Origin: Euptelea pleiosperma
Lineage: Eukaryota > Streptophyta > Magnoliopsida > Ranunculales > Eupteleaceae
NCBI GenBank assembly: GCA_035048495.1
Contig: CM068544.1
Location: 49,439,893-49,503,892 of the forward strand
Direction of reading: 5' to 3'
DNA length: 64,000 bases
Below the pieces are notes generated by a model. It was given only the letters and a program-made list of their open reading frames with translations. It had not been told where the DNA came from and did no database searches. This document shows, piece by piece, positions 23,475 to 34,754 of the stretch. Position 1 is the stretch's first letter. Each line of letters starts with the position of its first letter. The position numbers and the translations under genes were made by a program.

Positions 23475-23732
23475 ATGTGTTGGAGAAAAGAGCTCCATCC
23501 TAAGAAGGTCTTACTTTTGTGCTTCCTAATTTGCGCCATCCCAAAATGTTCTCAACCTGCAACTGCAAAAGGGTGCGGGCCCAATTTGAACGATCCAAAT
23601 CGAAGACCATGTGCCCCATATAATCACCCTCTCTGCAAAAGAAGAAGCGTAGACCGTCAATCTAAGAAGCCGAGAATCAGACAGTATTGTAGCTTCCACG
23701 TACTTGTGGTTCTGGGCCTAGTTATGATCTGA
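23475..23732 (+). CDS. Possible small secreted cysteine-containing peptide
   Basis: An 85-residue reading frame from a true ATG. Residues about 12-31 are hydrophobic (KVLLLCFLICAIPKCSQPAT) and could be a signal peptide. The following part is basic with four cysteines (in KGCGP, RRPCAPY, PLCKRR and QYCSF) and a Pro/Asn-rich start. The last dozen residues are hydrophobic again. I do not recognise the family. The size and layout recall secreted plant signalling or defence peptides, but no RALF, defensin or LTP motif is present. No TATA box is evident. It may be a chance frame. Confidence 0.3.
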   Translation: MCWRKELHPKKVLLLCFLICAIPKCSQPATAKGCGPNLNDPNRRPCAPYNHPLCKRRSVDRQSKKPRIRQYCSFHVLVVLGLVMI

Positions 23733-23790
23733 GCACTAGCTTAGGCTAACGATACATCTCTAATTCAGATTAGGATCAGATCCATTTATA

Positions 23791-23995
23791 TGATGGGCTT
23801 TATATATAACTATGCCAAGGAGGTCCAGCTCAAAAGCTAACATCCGCAGCTCCAGCCCAGCCCATTTCAAGAACTTGCAGTTCAAATGATGGGCTTTATA
23901 TATAACTATGTCGAGGAGGTCCGGCCCAAGAGCTAACATCCGCAGCTCTAGCCCAGCCCATTTCAAGAGCTTGCAGTTCATCTGATGGGCTTTAT
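23791..23995. repeat. 96-bp tandem repeat, two units plus
   Basis: Units begin TGATGGGCTTTATATATAAC at 23791 and 23887, and a third start, TGATGGGCTTTAT, follows at 23983. The two full units differ at several positions. As the period is 32 codons, the minus strand stays open across both, but the peptide has no known family. Confidence 0.85.
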
Positions 23996-24561
23996 GTTTG
24001 AGAGGCCTTATAATGGCCGTAATCCATGTGTCAAAACTTGCCCAATTAATAGGCACGTTGACCTCTTAATCTCTGCCTATGAAATAGGAGTTTTCCTTAA
24101 TTGTGTCTGCACCCATAAAGTATGGTTCTCTTCCTCTTTTACTCGGACATATAGCGGTTTGTTGGGTGGTGTATCTTCAATGGATCGGATTCAAATTGGA
24201 TCATGGTTGATCCAGACCCAATCGGATTGGGCATGACCCACGAAACGATCTCTCTTAAACCTGATGCTGGGTGACCATAACCAGTGTCTTTGTCACATTC
24301 TTTTGAATGGTCGGATACATAAATATCTTCCCATCTAACGGACATTTCGCATACAAGAGATTCCTAGTCGGGACTGATCGAACGGTGGACCCCAGTTCAC
24401 TTATATGAATCATGTGATGTAATGATATTGGTGGCCCCCAGAGCTTAGGTATTCCCAGTCTTAATCTTCATTTATCCCCACAAGGCCATAACCGTTGCAA
24501 AGCTTTTTGGGTGGACAGCTTGGCATTGTATAAGTCAATTAATAAGCACTTATTTTTCCCA

Positions 24562-24568
24562 TATAAAA
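24562..24568 (+). promoter_or_regulatory. TATA box of the CASP-like gene
   Basis: TATAAAA 137 bp before the ATG, predicting transcription from about 24595 and a leader of roughly 110 bases. Confidence 0.6.
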
Positions 24569-24704
24569 TAGTGCTTAGTTGTCGTAGACCAATTACATTT
24601 CTTGCATTAGAAATATTCTCTCTTCTGCTTCTTATTCTTCTCATCATCTTCCACACAATTCTCCAACCTCCTCATAAAATTCCAAACCTTGATCTCAGAA
24701 AAAA

Positions 24705-26002
24705 ATGGCGAATCCCGATGATCCCAAGTCAAAAATACCCGTGGAATCTCCAGCGACGGAGCCTACGGCCCCTCCGGCCCCTCCGGCTGACGTCGAGAAC
24801 CAGTCATCAACTGTCGGGGTCTCATCGATCGTCAAGCGATGGAAGAGAGAGGATTTATTGAAGAAGGGCAGCTTGGTTCTTAGGGCTTTGGGTTTGTTCT
24901 TCTCCTTGCTTTCTTTCATAATTATGGCTAGTAACAAGCACGGTGATTGGAAGAATTTTGACAGATACGAAGAGTATAGGTGATTCTTACTTTCTTTTCC
25001 TTGGAAATTCACGTAGAAGATAGTCGAAATTGAAATCTCGTGTAGAAAATGGACGGTTCTTTTGTCAATTTGATCTTTTTTATCAGGTATTGCTTGGCTA
25101 TAGCGATTCTGTCCTGTCTTTACACCGGAGCACAAGTTTTTCGCCAAATCTACCAGTTTTCGACCCGAAAAGCTCTGCTTTCGCAGCGGACGACCTGTTT
25201 GGTGGGTTTTTTCGGCGATCAGGTGGGTATTTTTATTTTATGATTAATTTCAACACAATTCCTTTACGGTAAACTGCCACGTGGATCGTGGATCTTTCGG
25301 ATCCAACTGTCTACGGTTCATCTGCACCATTCTTTTTTGTGGTTAAGCCTTTTGACAGCACACACAACCGGGCTGTCTTTGATACCGACTTCGGTGTCAA
25401 ATTTTGATGCCGAAGTCTCTCAATTTGCCATGTAGTAGACTCTTTCGGGCCCACCGACTCCATGAATATTTGGCCCACATCTTGGTGGACCAACACACCA
25501 AAAATCAGAGTGATTGGTGATTTCTAGCCGTAGGATTTGCACACTTTTTCATCATGGGCTTTATGAATATGCCTATGAAGTGGTTCCAAGCCCATGATGA
25601 AAAAGTGCTCAAATTCAATGGCTAGAAATCACTAATCACGCTGATTTTGTGTGCACTGTTATCCTAGAATGCGGTTTTGAATTAGTAACATACGGAACAC
25701 AAGATTGTGTCGTGTACCATTGATCTCTTAAATCAAACGGTCAATAGCTTCAACTGAGCATTTTAATTTAATTTTTCTCTCCAAATAAATCAAGTGGTGT
25801 ATTTTGGCAGATCGTGGCGTATTTATTGATTTCGGCAGCATCAACGGCGGTTCCACAGACAAATAGGATGCGGGAGGGATCAGACAACATATTTACAGAC
25901 TCATCTGCGGCATCAATTAGCATGGCATTCTTGGCATTCATAACTCTGGCGTTGTCCGCCATGATATCTGGATTTAAGCTCTCAAATAAAACTTACATCT
26001 GA
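24705..26002 (+). CDS. CASP-like protein, CASPL4B type
   Basis: Three exons, 24705-24979, 25087-25222 and 25811-26002, with GT-AG junctions in phase, giving 200 residues. The cytoplasmic N-terminus is Pro/Ser-rich (residues 1-45). Four membrane spans follow: about 55-75 (LVLRALGLFFSLLSFIIMAS), 93-113, 139-156 and 178-195. The KHGDWKNFDRYEEYRYCLAI segment and TNRMREGSDNIFTDSSAA are strongly conserved in the CASPL4 branch. The family is MARVEL-like; the founding CASPs organise the Casparian strip, while CASPL4 members are widely expressed plasma-membrane proteins of unclear role. The second intron contains a piece of an F6 MITE. Confidence 0.92.
25375..25655. repeat. F6 MITE fragment in CASP-like intron 2
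   Basis: Left end GATACCGACTTCGGTGTC followed by F6 arms as in the complete copy at 32178-32570. The right terminus is missing. Confidence 0.7.
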
Positions 26003-26664
26003 GCTTTTTATTTCTTTTTGTTTTCATGTTGATAAATACATTTATTTATTTTTTATTTTTTTAACATATTCCTTAATTTGTTGTCCAATTCTCAATGCCC
26101 TTTTTTTTTTTTGGAAGTAATTTATTCAATAAACCTACAACTCACCACACACATCATCATCAAGACACACGGAAACACAACACGTGTAATACATCTGCGT
26201 ATGGAACAATTAAAAGGTAGTTTAGAAGTTTCTACTAGTGTTTGCTTCGCTTGCAAGAAAATATAAATAAATTAATTAAATATTTGGGTGTTAAAGTTTT
26301 TTTTTATTTCTTCCAATTGACGGAAATACCCTTCGCAATTTACAATCATTATCTGTAATTACAACTGTACAAATTGATATTTAGAGGGGCATTTTCTTTT
26401 GTTCAAATGTGAAGGTCTCTCTGAGGTCTGGAGATAGTAATGAACTTTCATTACTGGATTTACGACACTTGTAACTCATCCAAGTCCTCTCTACCTTACT
26501 TGAAAACATAGATTTCGCTAGTTTTTATCTTTAGGCACGTATAGTAAGGGTAATTTTGGAAGAAGTGGTAAAATGGGAAATGCTCAACCCAAAAGGTAGT
26601 TTGGCAACTGGAGTCTGAAGTTAAGATTCCAAAAATATGGTAGGGGCGCGATACATAAATTATA
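26003..26664. other. Region downstream of the CASP-like gene
   Basis: Presumed 3' UTR, then AT-rich DNA with a poly-T run near 26101. No gene seen. Confidence 0.4.
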
Positions 26665-26990
26665 AGTTTTAGAATGAGATGATTTTTGGTGAGAATGATC
26701 TCTATGGTGAGAAGAACACCCTCATAAAAATTCAAATCATTCTGATAATCATAGAATGGTTTAGAAGTTGAAGAATTATAGACCGTCTATTTGTTACTGT
26801 TAACTTGAAACCCACATTTGATGGTGTTAGAAAATTCAGAATGGGCTGATTTTTTTGTAGGGGTGATCTATATGGTGAGGAGATCATCCACACAAAAAAT
26901 TAGCCATTGATTTATCTTCCATGTGGGTACACCAAAATTGGTGTGAAATTACGTATGAAAATGTGTGTCCTCTAAAATGAGGGCAAATGG
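26665..26990. repeat. F4-related foldback repeat
   Basis: Contains GATGATTTTTGGTGAG with the mirrored CAAAAAATTAGCCATTGA and GGGTACACCAAAATTGG, as in F4. The termini are decayed. Confidence 0.5.
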
Positions 26991-27869
26991 TGTGAATCAT
27001 GTTTAGGGCCCGTTTGGTTAATCTTTAGCTCAAAATGTCTTTATCTTGTCTCGGTGAGGCCTATAACCATAATTGATGAGAGTGACAGATGGGAAGGGGT
27101 GGGACCGTGGGAGTATGGTTTCTTTGTTTATTACGTTCTTTGAGCTAGCAAAGTTAAAAGTCTTAATTTGTACTTTCAAGTATTTTGTTTATAAAAGAAA
27201 TTTTGGCTTAAAAAAATCTATTTTTATCGAGTAAATACTTCAAAAAGAAAAGGATCATCCAAACAATCTATTATCTTGAAAATACCGTTTTGTGAAAAAT
27301 AAGACATTTTCAGGTCCGAACATGGCTATACAAAATTATTTAAAAATAGTCTTTTCTTTTTTGTAAAAAGTGGTTTTATCCAAAATGAATTATTTCAAAA
27401 TTTGATTATTGATTTTGAAGAATTTCTTAAGATATCTGCTTCAATATTATTATGCTGTTAATTGTTATTGACCAATTGAGACCATGTTTGACATCTGTGA
27501 GGGCAACAGAGGATGCCCTTTCAATTTTGCTAAATACGTGTACGGCGTGGAAAAGTGTGAATATAGTTCAGGCTCAGAGAAAAAAGAAAAAAGAAAAAAA
27601 AAAGATCAATTATAAAATTGTCATATTTTACATTTCTTTAAGAAGAGAAATTGTATCTAATACATGAATTATTCGCAAACTTAGCATTCTATAATTTGTT
27701 TGTTGTCACTTGGGTCCATTCCCTATTGATGCAGTTTCTTGGTATTTGTCTACGTAACTATGAATAATTGCCTTTTGGAACTTCTAAATTTTGGGGTAAA
27801 ATAGTCTTTGTTGTAGTGTTATTGTGGGGCACTTGAAAAGATGCCACATTGCACTTTTTTAGCTCACTA
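26991..27869. other. Intergenic, AT-rich, no gene seen
   Basis: No coding, RNA or clearly bounded repeat feature recognised. Confidence 0.4.
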
Positions 27870-28135
27870 AGGTGGTGTTTGGTAAATTAAGTTTTCAAAT
27901 CTAAAAACTTAAAAGTGCTTATGGTCTGATAACTTAATGACTTGTGTCTGAAATAAATTGTTTGGTAATGGTTTGAAGTCTTAAAATTAAGTCAATGACA
28001 TTGTGGGCATTTTTAAATGTTTATTATGATACTTTTGTAAGTTTCTAAAAAACAAAGCTTTGAGAAAAGGGCATTGTTGGTATTAAAAGAGAATTTGATA
28101 ATTTTTTTTAAAGATTCTTTCACTTACCGCGAATG
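27870..28135. repeat. F8 MITE, right half missing
   Basis: Starts GGTGGTGTTTGGTAAATTAA and matches the left two thirds of the full F8 copy at 36933-37357, then stops at about 28135. Confidence 0.65.
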
Positions 28136-28432
28136 ACTGCCAAAATGGTTGGTTGACCTGTTCCCAGGGATCAACAATAGGGCTGGTGGGGCACCCGTAG
28201 GGCATGGTCGACAAGCAAAGTATACAAGTGCGGTCAGCCACCGCCGTCCTAGTCACTTGATCAGTCAGCCACTTAGAGAAGTTGAACCCCCATAGTAAAA
28301 TCTACATAGTGCGGTCGGTCACCCATACGGTGCAGTCTATCGCGTCGCGTAGGGTGAGAATTCTCCACTCTCTAAGAGACTGCACTTCGAACATTTGACA
28401 AAAACTTCCCCTACTCTGAACAATACAATTAA

Positions 28433-28675
28433 GGGCTTTTATGCTTTACCCCCTTACTTTATTGATGCAATTTGCATCTCACTCAATGTTTTCAAAACAT
28501 TTGTGTCTCACCCTTTGACCATGGTTAACGTCGTTGACCATAGACGGTCTTCGGATGGACATCCCAATATTTTTTAAATGACTATAATGACCTTGGGTGA
28601 GACGCGAATATTTTAAAAATATTGGGTGCGATGCAAATTGCATCAATAAAGTAAGGGGGACAAGCAAAAGATCTT
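28433..28675. mobile_element. F7 foldback MITE, copy 1
   Basis: Arms contain CTTTATTGATGCAATTTGCAT and the mirror ATGCAAATTGCATCAATAAAG, then GGGTGAGAC-type phrases towards the centre. A second copy at 29500-29730 is inverted relative to this one. Confidence 0.7.
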
Positions 28676-28719
28676 TTTTTTTTTAGGATTGTAAGCTCAA
28701 AACCTTTCTTCATTTACTT

Positions 28720-28985
28720 TTGGCCCAACTGTAGGTGAACCTACATACCAAAAAATTAATCTGACTGTTACTTTTTAAGCATTAGATTAGAGACGTTTTC
28801 CTTGGTTGATTTTATCTGTAGAATTCGAACATTATTTAGGGTACAAGATCCAATGGTTTGAAATCACTAATCAGGCTGATATTTGGTATGTAGTTCCACC
28901 TAGCGATAGGCCCAACATCCATACATTAGGGACCTCAAAGAATGTGCCACATGGCTCATATTGAGGTCCCTCTCCATCATTGACG
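28720..28985. repeat. F1-related MITE, left end missing
   Basis: Standard F1 arms; the right end GCCACATGGCTCATATTGAGG is kept with a mutated G-box core. Confidence 0.55.
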
Positions 28986-29030
28986 AGGGACATTAGCGTG
29001 CTTAACAACCCATGAAGGTGTATTCCTTTA

Positions 29031-29420
29031 GGGTCGTGATGTAACAAGGTATACCGGAGATCTTTTCAAATGCGGAAGTGGCATTTTTGGTAGTCACCGC
29101 TGCCATCTGGGCCCACTGATCGCATGGATGTTTAGCCCACCCCTTAGTAGACATTCATACCAAAAATCAGCTATTGTTTGATGATTTTTAGCCGTTGGTT
29201 TTAGTACTAAAAAAAATGGTTGAATTCAACGGCTATAAGAATGCCTTAAAAAGTACTAAAATCTGATTGTTGTAGATTACCAATTAGGGTGATTTTTTGG
29301 TGTGTATAACGACCAAGGGGTGGGATAAACATCTATGTGGTCAGTGGGCCTAGATGATAGTGGTGAGTAATAAAATCGTGCTTCCACATTTAAAAATGTT
29401 TCAGGAATACCTTGTTACAT
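29031..29420. mobile_element. F2 foldback MITE, copy 1
   Basis: Ends GATGTAACAAGGTATACC and GGAATACCTTGTTACAT. Arms carry GGGCCCACTGATCGCATGG and the mirror GTGGTCAGTGGGCC. The ends differ from F1, but the inner phrase CCAAAAATCAGC is shared. Confidence 0.65.
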
Positions 29421-29499
29421 TTTTTTCCTTCCTTTTATAATTCAAAATCCTCAAAAAAAAAGGTTGAGCTCACAAACCTCCAAAAAAAAAAAAATACCT

Positions 29500-29730
29500 G
29501 AAATTTTTTTTTTTGCTTGCCCCCTTACTTTATTGATGCAATTTGCATCGCACCCAATGTTTTTAAAATATTTGTGTCTCACCCATGGTCATTATAGTCA
29601 TTTAAAAAATATTGGGATGCCCATCCGACTGTCTATGGTCAACGTCAAAGGGTGAGACACAAATATTTTAAAAACATTGGGTGAGATGCAAATTGCATCA
29701 ATAAAGTTAGGAGGTAAAGCAAAAAAGCCC
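29500..29730. mobile_element. F7 foldback MITE, copy 2
   Basis: Very similar to 28433-28675 but with the centre inverted. Ends GCTTGCCCCCTTACTTTATT and TAGGAGGTAAAGCAAAAAAG. Confidence 0.7.
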
Positions 29731-30027
29731 TACAATTAAAGGTATTTTAGACAGTAGATTTTGAATAGAATCCAATAAAAATTCTAGCAAAACGTACTAG
29801 GGTCCGAAACCTTAGCCCAAATCACAAGAAAACCCAAATCAAAGTAGAAATTTTTGGATTTTCTCAGAAAGGACTTATCAGAATAGTACAGCTCGACCCA
29901 CATCAACGTCAGACTCCGCCCGACGATGTACACGCGATGCACAAAAATACACACATTTGTACTAAAAAAAAACGGAAAACAAGAAAAAAAGATAATCCTA
30001 ATAATCAAAACGAACAAAATCTTGACC

Positions 30028-30165
30028 CCCTGACACCACGGATGTTTAGCCCAACTTTTGTAGATACACCCACCAAAAATCACCCTTATTGGTAATCTCT
30101 AGCCATTAGATTTTAGTAGGCCCGTTATGTTGCTAGTTTTTGGTCCGTAGGTCTACATAGGGATG
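30028..30165. repeat. F2 fragment
   Basis: CCACGGATGTTTAGCCCAAC and CTAGCCATTAGATTTTAGTA are F2-type arm phrases. Ends absent. Confidence 0.4.
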
Positions 30166-30189
30166 GACCGATCCGACTTTGAACTCCAC

Positions 30190-30495
30190 CTTCTAAAATG
30201 CCACGTGTAGCATTTTCAAGGCCCACTGACCTTATGGATGTGTGGTCCACCTCTAAATAGATCTATGGATAAAAATTCAGTATAATTGATGATTTCTATA
30301 AGTTAGATTCAGCATATTTATATCATCATTTCTGACCGTTGGATTTGAGTATTTTTTATTTTTTCCGATATTAAAATATAACTGTTCGAAATCATCAATA
30401 AATCTGATTTTTGGTATGTAGGTCCACCAATACGTGAAAGAAACATCCAAAAGGTCAGTGGGCCCTTAAGGGTGCTATACTTTGCATTTTAAGGA
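30190..30495. repeat. F16 foldback MITE
   Basis: Mirror arms: TAAAATGCCACGTGTAGCAT on the left and a TGCATTTTAAGG-type right end; inner GCCCACTGACC and GGTCAGTGGGC. Related in arm sequence to F1, F2 and F6 but with its own ends. Confidence 0.5.
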
Positions 30496-30544
30496 GGGGA
30501 GACTTCAACTTTTGAAGTCGCCAAGGACAGCGAATATATTCTCG

Positions 30545-30620
30545 AGAGGGACCAAACATCTATACGGTAAGTGATCTTTAAGAGTGTGCCACGTGGCTTA
30601 TACTGTGGTCCCTCGTCAAA
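30545..30620. repeat. F1 right-end fragment
   Basis: Carries AGTGTGCCACGTGGCTTATA and the neighbouring F1 right arm only. Confidence 0.5.
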
Positions 30621-30817
30621 GAATTATGTTTACTGTAGTACTGTAACTGGGCAGTGTTACCGTCATCCAGACCGCTGACGGTCATTTCGATTGACCATCT
30701 AATGGTCAGTAGACTCAGTACTTAGAGAGGACGATACCATCAATTTCCCTTGTTACATTTCCACGTCTGACCCACCACCTCGTTCTATGATAAAGAATTC
30801 CGTATAAATTCCTTGAT

Positions 30818-31050
30818 ACTCCTTCAAAGTGCCACGTGTCACAGTTTTGGGTCCTCTGACCCCATGAATATTTTTCCCAAATCAAAATCAGCATGATTGG
30901 TTATTTCTAGACATTGGATTTGAGCAGTATTTAATCATAGTTAGAAACTACCATCACACCGATTTTTGGTGTGTAGGCCCACTGTCCTCGAGGTGTGGGC
31001 AAACATTCACGGGTGAGCCGAAAGAGTGTTCCACGTGGCACTTTGAGGGA
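30818..31050. repeat. F17 foldback MITE
   Basis: Left CTTCAAAGTGCCACGTGTCA is mirrored by CCACGTGGCACTTTGAGG; shared central arm phrases with F1 and F6. Confidence 0.5.
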
Positions 31051-31236
31051 CAGTTCTGTATTCTAATTTTTTTTGGGTCCACAACAATCGTGTGGACTCC
31101 TACGTGAAGTCACCATTAATCTTGGATGACGGACCACGTATGAGCCTAAAGGGTAGGTGCCCATTGATCCACCGTTGCATCGGTGGTCCATGGCCCAAGA
31201 CATTGAAGTGGGAACCTATTAAGAGGGTTTTACAGA

Positions 31237-31589
31237 GGGTCGCGATGTAACACGCTGAGCTAGCATCATTTTTGTTACTCACTGCTGTCATCTGGGCCCA
31301 CTGACCACATGGATGTTTAGCTCACCCCTTGGCAAACATTCATATATAAAATCAGCTTGTTTGATGACTTCTAGCCGTTGGTTTTAGTACTCAAAAAATA
31401 GTTGAATCCATCGGTTAGAATAACGCCTTAAAAACTATTATAATCTAATGGTTAGAGATTACAATTATGATGATTTTTGGTCTGAATGTTGGGCTAAATA
31501 TCCATGCTTTCAATGGGTCCACATGGAGGCGGTGAGTAACAAAAAAATAGTGCTAAAGGTTTGAGGTACAGCTTGTTACATGGCGACCC
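31237..31589. mobile_element. F2 MITE, copy 2, with 9-bp flanking match
   Basis: Ends GGGTCGCGATGTAACA and TGTTACATGGCGACCC. Flanks TTTTACAGA (31228-31236) and TTCTACACA (31590-31598) agree at 7 of 9 bases, consistent with a diverged Mutator-type duplication. Confidence 0.65.
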
Positions 31590-31614
31590 TTCTACACACT
31601 GCCCCACAATAACA

Positions 31615-31794
31615 GAGTAAAACTTCCATCACACACGAAATTGTAAATCACACAAAACACAGCCAATGAGTTCTCGGCACGTACACAAGTGCTTTGCAAC
31701 GTACCATGTGCTTTTGCTTTTAGGCGTACGTGCCGAGAACTCATTGGCTGTGTTTTGTGTGATTTGCAATCCCATTGTGACAGAAGTTTTACTC
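31615..31794. mobile_element. F3 foldback MITE with perfect 9-bp duplication
   Basis: 180 bp, ends GAGTAAAACTT and AAGTTTTACTC. ACAATAACA flanks it exactly at 31606-31614 and 31795-31803. The inner stem around GAGTTCTCGGCACGTAC pairs almost perfectly with GTACGTGCCGAGAACTC. It shares its terminal bases with F1, so both likely used related Mutator-type transposases. Confidence 0.85.
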
Positions 31795-32122
31795 ACAATA
31801 ACAAGGTATACCCCGCCGAAATCTAGGTCCACTGACAGCATGGATGATTAATCCAGCGACTCGAGCCTTTAGTAGGCATAAATATCAAAAGTAAGCTTGT
31901 TTGATGATTTTAAGCCGAGGGTTTCAGTACTACAAAAAATTATTTAATCCAATGGTTATAATCATACCATAAAAATGAAAGGATTAGAGATTATCAATCA
32001 GGGTGATTTTTGGTGTATATGTGGGCTGTACATCCATCGAGTCAGTTGATCCGATGGCATTTGTGAGTAACAAAAATCGTGCTTCCTCACGCCAAAAAGA
32101 ATAGAGGTATACCTTGGTACAT
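31795..32122. repeat. F2 MITE, copy 3, entered by F3 at its edge
   Basis: AACAAGGTATACCCCG at the left and GGTATACCTTGGTACAT at the right, F2 arms between. The F3 insertion at 31615-31794 lies in its left terminus, so this copy is older than F3. Confidence 0.6.
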
Positions 32123-32177
32123 CTTTTTCCATGCTAAATTTCTGTAGCGCGAAACGCCGGCAAGAAACGAGATGTTC

Positions 32178-32570
32178 TTTGATACCGACTTCGGTATCAA
32201 AATTTTGATGCCGAAGTCCCTCAATTTGCCACGTAGTACTCTTTTGGGCCCACTGACTCCATGAATATTTGGCCCACATCTTGGTGGACCCATACACAAA
32301 AAATCAGCGTGATTGCAGATTTCTAGCCACAGGATTTTGAGCATTTTTCATCATGGGGTTTTTAAACATGCCTATCAAGTGGTTCCAAGCCCATGATGAA
32401 AAAGTGCTCAAATTCAATGGCTTGAAATCACTGATCACGCTGATTTTGGTGTGTGGGTCCACCAAGATGTGGGTCAAATATTCATGGAGTCAGTAGGCCC
32501 GAAAGAGTCTACTACGTGGCAAATTGAGGGACTTCGGCATCAAAATTTTGATACCGAAGTCGGTATCATA
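32178..32570. mobile_element. F6 foldback MITE, full length
   Basis: Nearly symmetrical ends TGATACCGACTTCGGTATC and GATACCGAAGTCGGTATCA, each itself palindromic. The arms run almost to the centre. A truncated copy lies in the CASP-like intron (25375-25655). Confidence 0.75.
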
Positions 32571-32764
32571 GATTTTTCCGCAAGAAACATTGATCGATGT
32601 CCCATCACATCATCTAGCTAACCTAACAATACTTTTAAGGAGAAAATATCATCCACATCCCACGTCACCAACGGATGAGAAGAGTGACATGTCCCAACGC
32701 TTTTGTTGATAAGGACAAATCTTAGTGACCTACACGTGTCAGTTAGTGTCCCTTCGCTCTGAAC

Positions 32765-33174
32765 GAGTAAAACTCAACTTGCATCACAGCTCTAACAGAT
32801 GCTTCTGTCACAATGAAAATCACAAGACACATGGCACACTATTAGTGGGTGATAACCGTATGGATGTTTGTCCAGTCCCTCAGTGGACCTCTAAACCAAA
32901 AATATGTCTGATTAGTGATTTCTAAGCGATTCGATTAAAGTTATTTTCATGGGTTGATTTTAACGGTAAGAATACGAGCATTATCGAGCGTTATTCTGGT
33001 GCAAAGATCCAAAGGTTTTAAATCACTAATCAGACTGTTTTTTGGTTTACACGTCCACCGAGGGACTGGCCAAACATCCATACAGTCATCGTCCATTAAA
33101 AATTGTGCAATGTGTCGTGTGATTTTTATTGTGAGAGAAGCATCTGTCAGAAGGCTGTGATAGAATTTTTACCC
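32765..33174. mobile_element. F1 MITE with extended ends
   Basis: Starts GAGTAAAACTCAAC; right end decayed to TTTTTACCC. The sub-terminal CAGATGCTTCTGTCACAATG is mirrored by GAGAGAAGCATCTGTCAGA. Flanking 9-mers agree at 5 of 9. Closest relative: 51755-52137. Confidence 0.65.
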
Positions 33175-33635
33175 AGTCGCAACAAACTTTCTCTAGCTTT
33201 GTCAGATTGAATATTTACTTTATTTCTATCATGATTAGCTTGTCCCATAAAAGAATAGAGCGCAGCTCGCTTTCAGCTTTCAACTTCCAAGCCAAGCCGG
33301 AGGGATCGGGACGCTATCTTTGGACATATTACGGTGTAACACAACCTAGACTTGTCATTGATCAAGACCGTCCAATTGATCTACAAGACTACAACACCTA
33401 CGTCTCTACTAGCAAACATTACTGGTGGAGAAAAGCAGGTATATATATTTTTTTTTTCCAATCCAATTGAAGTATATTTAAATTTAAAACCGCTATTCCG
33501 ATCGGATCCAATTTCGAAAATCTATATCTATCTATAATACTTTAAAGCCAAAATCACGCGTCCTCACGCAGGCTTCATGAGTTCTCCTTCATAGGTTGTT
33601 CAGCATGCAGAAGTCCCTCATGAATGAAGATGAGG

Positions 33636-33955
33636 GAACACATTATGGGCCACGTGGTACACTCTTAAAGACTACTGACCGTATGGATGCTTGGCTCATA
33701 CCTAGGTGGACCTACATATCAAATATGAGCTTGATTAGTAATTTCAAACCTTTGGATCTTTGGACCCAAATAATGGTAAATAATTCTCAAATTCTTTCGG
33801 TTAATATCAACCCATGAAAATGACTTCAACTAACGCTTAGAAATAACTGATAAAGTTGATTTTGGGTTTATAGATCCAAGTAGGGATTGGTCAAACATCT
33901 ATACTGTCAGTGTCTTCTAAGAAATTACCACGTGGCTTATATTGTGGGTGGTCAG
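33636..33955. repeat. F1 MITE, ends decayed
   Basis: GGGCCACGTGGTACACTCTT at the left and TACCACGTGGCTTATATTG at the right, F1 arms between. Confidence 0.6.
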
Positions 33956-34634
33956 GTAGCTAGGTGACATCAGTGGTCAGGTAAAATTTACGCTGAGATC
34001 AACTTAACGGCTCGAATGGGGCAAAATAGTAAATAATAAATACCGCGTGCTGTGACGAAAAACTAGGTGCAATAATACATTTTTGGACCTACCAGGTTCG
34101 GGTCCTAACCAGCCGGCTTGGAGCCAACTGAACCTCACCCATGACCACGTCAAGAAATGCCTCTGAACTTGTCAAAATTTACAACAGAAACCGCCAAAAA
34201 ATTCTAGAAAGTTGGTGTCAGCTTAATTTCAATAATGACAATTTTGCCTTCTAACAAATAAGTTTTGACTGTTAGACCCAAAAATACCTTGCGATCGCGC
34301 ACCTATTGAGAGAATATGTAGGTGGGTCCTACACCTTATCCTCCTCACTACCGACGGATCATTTTTCAATGCTTCTATGTAGAGCAATATGCACTATGCG
34401 TCACGTCGTATCAGATGTTCATGTGCGTGACATCCCGATGAGGAACATGGTTGGTTTTGATCTATAGGGACAGGTCATTCAGACGTGAGAAAACACAATT
34501 TGTTTGGTAAATAAAAGTAAAGACATGGTTAGTTCAGTCATTTAAATCAGAAGTTAAATGGCCCTCCTTTCTCATTGGCCAGTGGCATTTCAGTAGTTTC
34601 ATAAATTCCAAGGCCTGTTTACTTCATCTCTCCC
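33956..34634. other. ERD15 upstream region
   Basis: Non-coding DNA between an F1 MITE and the ERD15 TATA box; no clear repeat boundaries. Candidate ERD15 promoter, but no response element stands out enough to claim. Confidence 0.4.
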
Positions 34635-34642
34635 TATATATA
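34635..34642 (+). promoter_or_regulatory. TATA box of the ERD15-like gene
   Basis: TATATATA, 113 bp before the ATG at 34755, predicting a leader of about 85 bases. Confidence 0.65.
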
Positions 34643-34754
34643 CGTACACATACTATCAGTTGAAAACTTGCGATTTCTCCCATTGTAGATCCATTTCCGA
34701 AGATCTCAAATCTGTCTTTCTGTCTCGCTAAGGAGTTCGTTTTACGCAGTGGCA

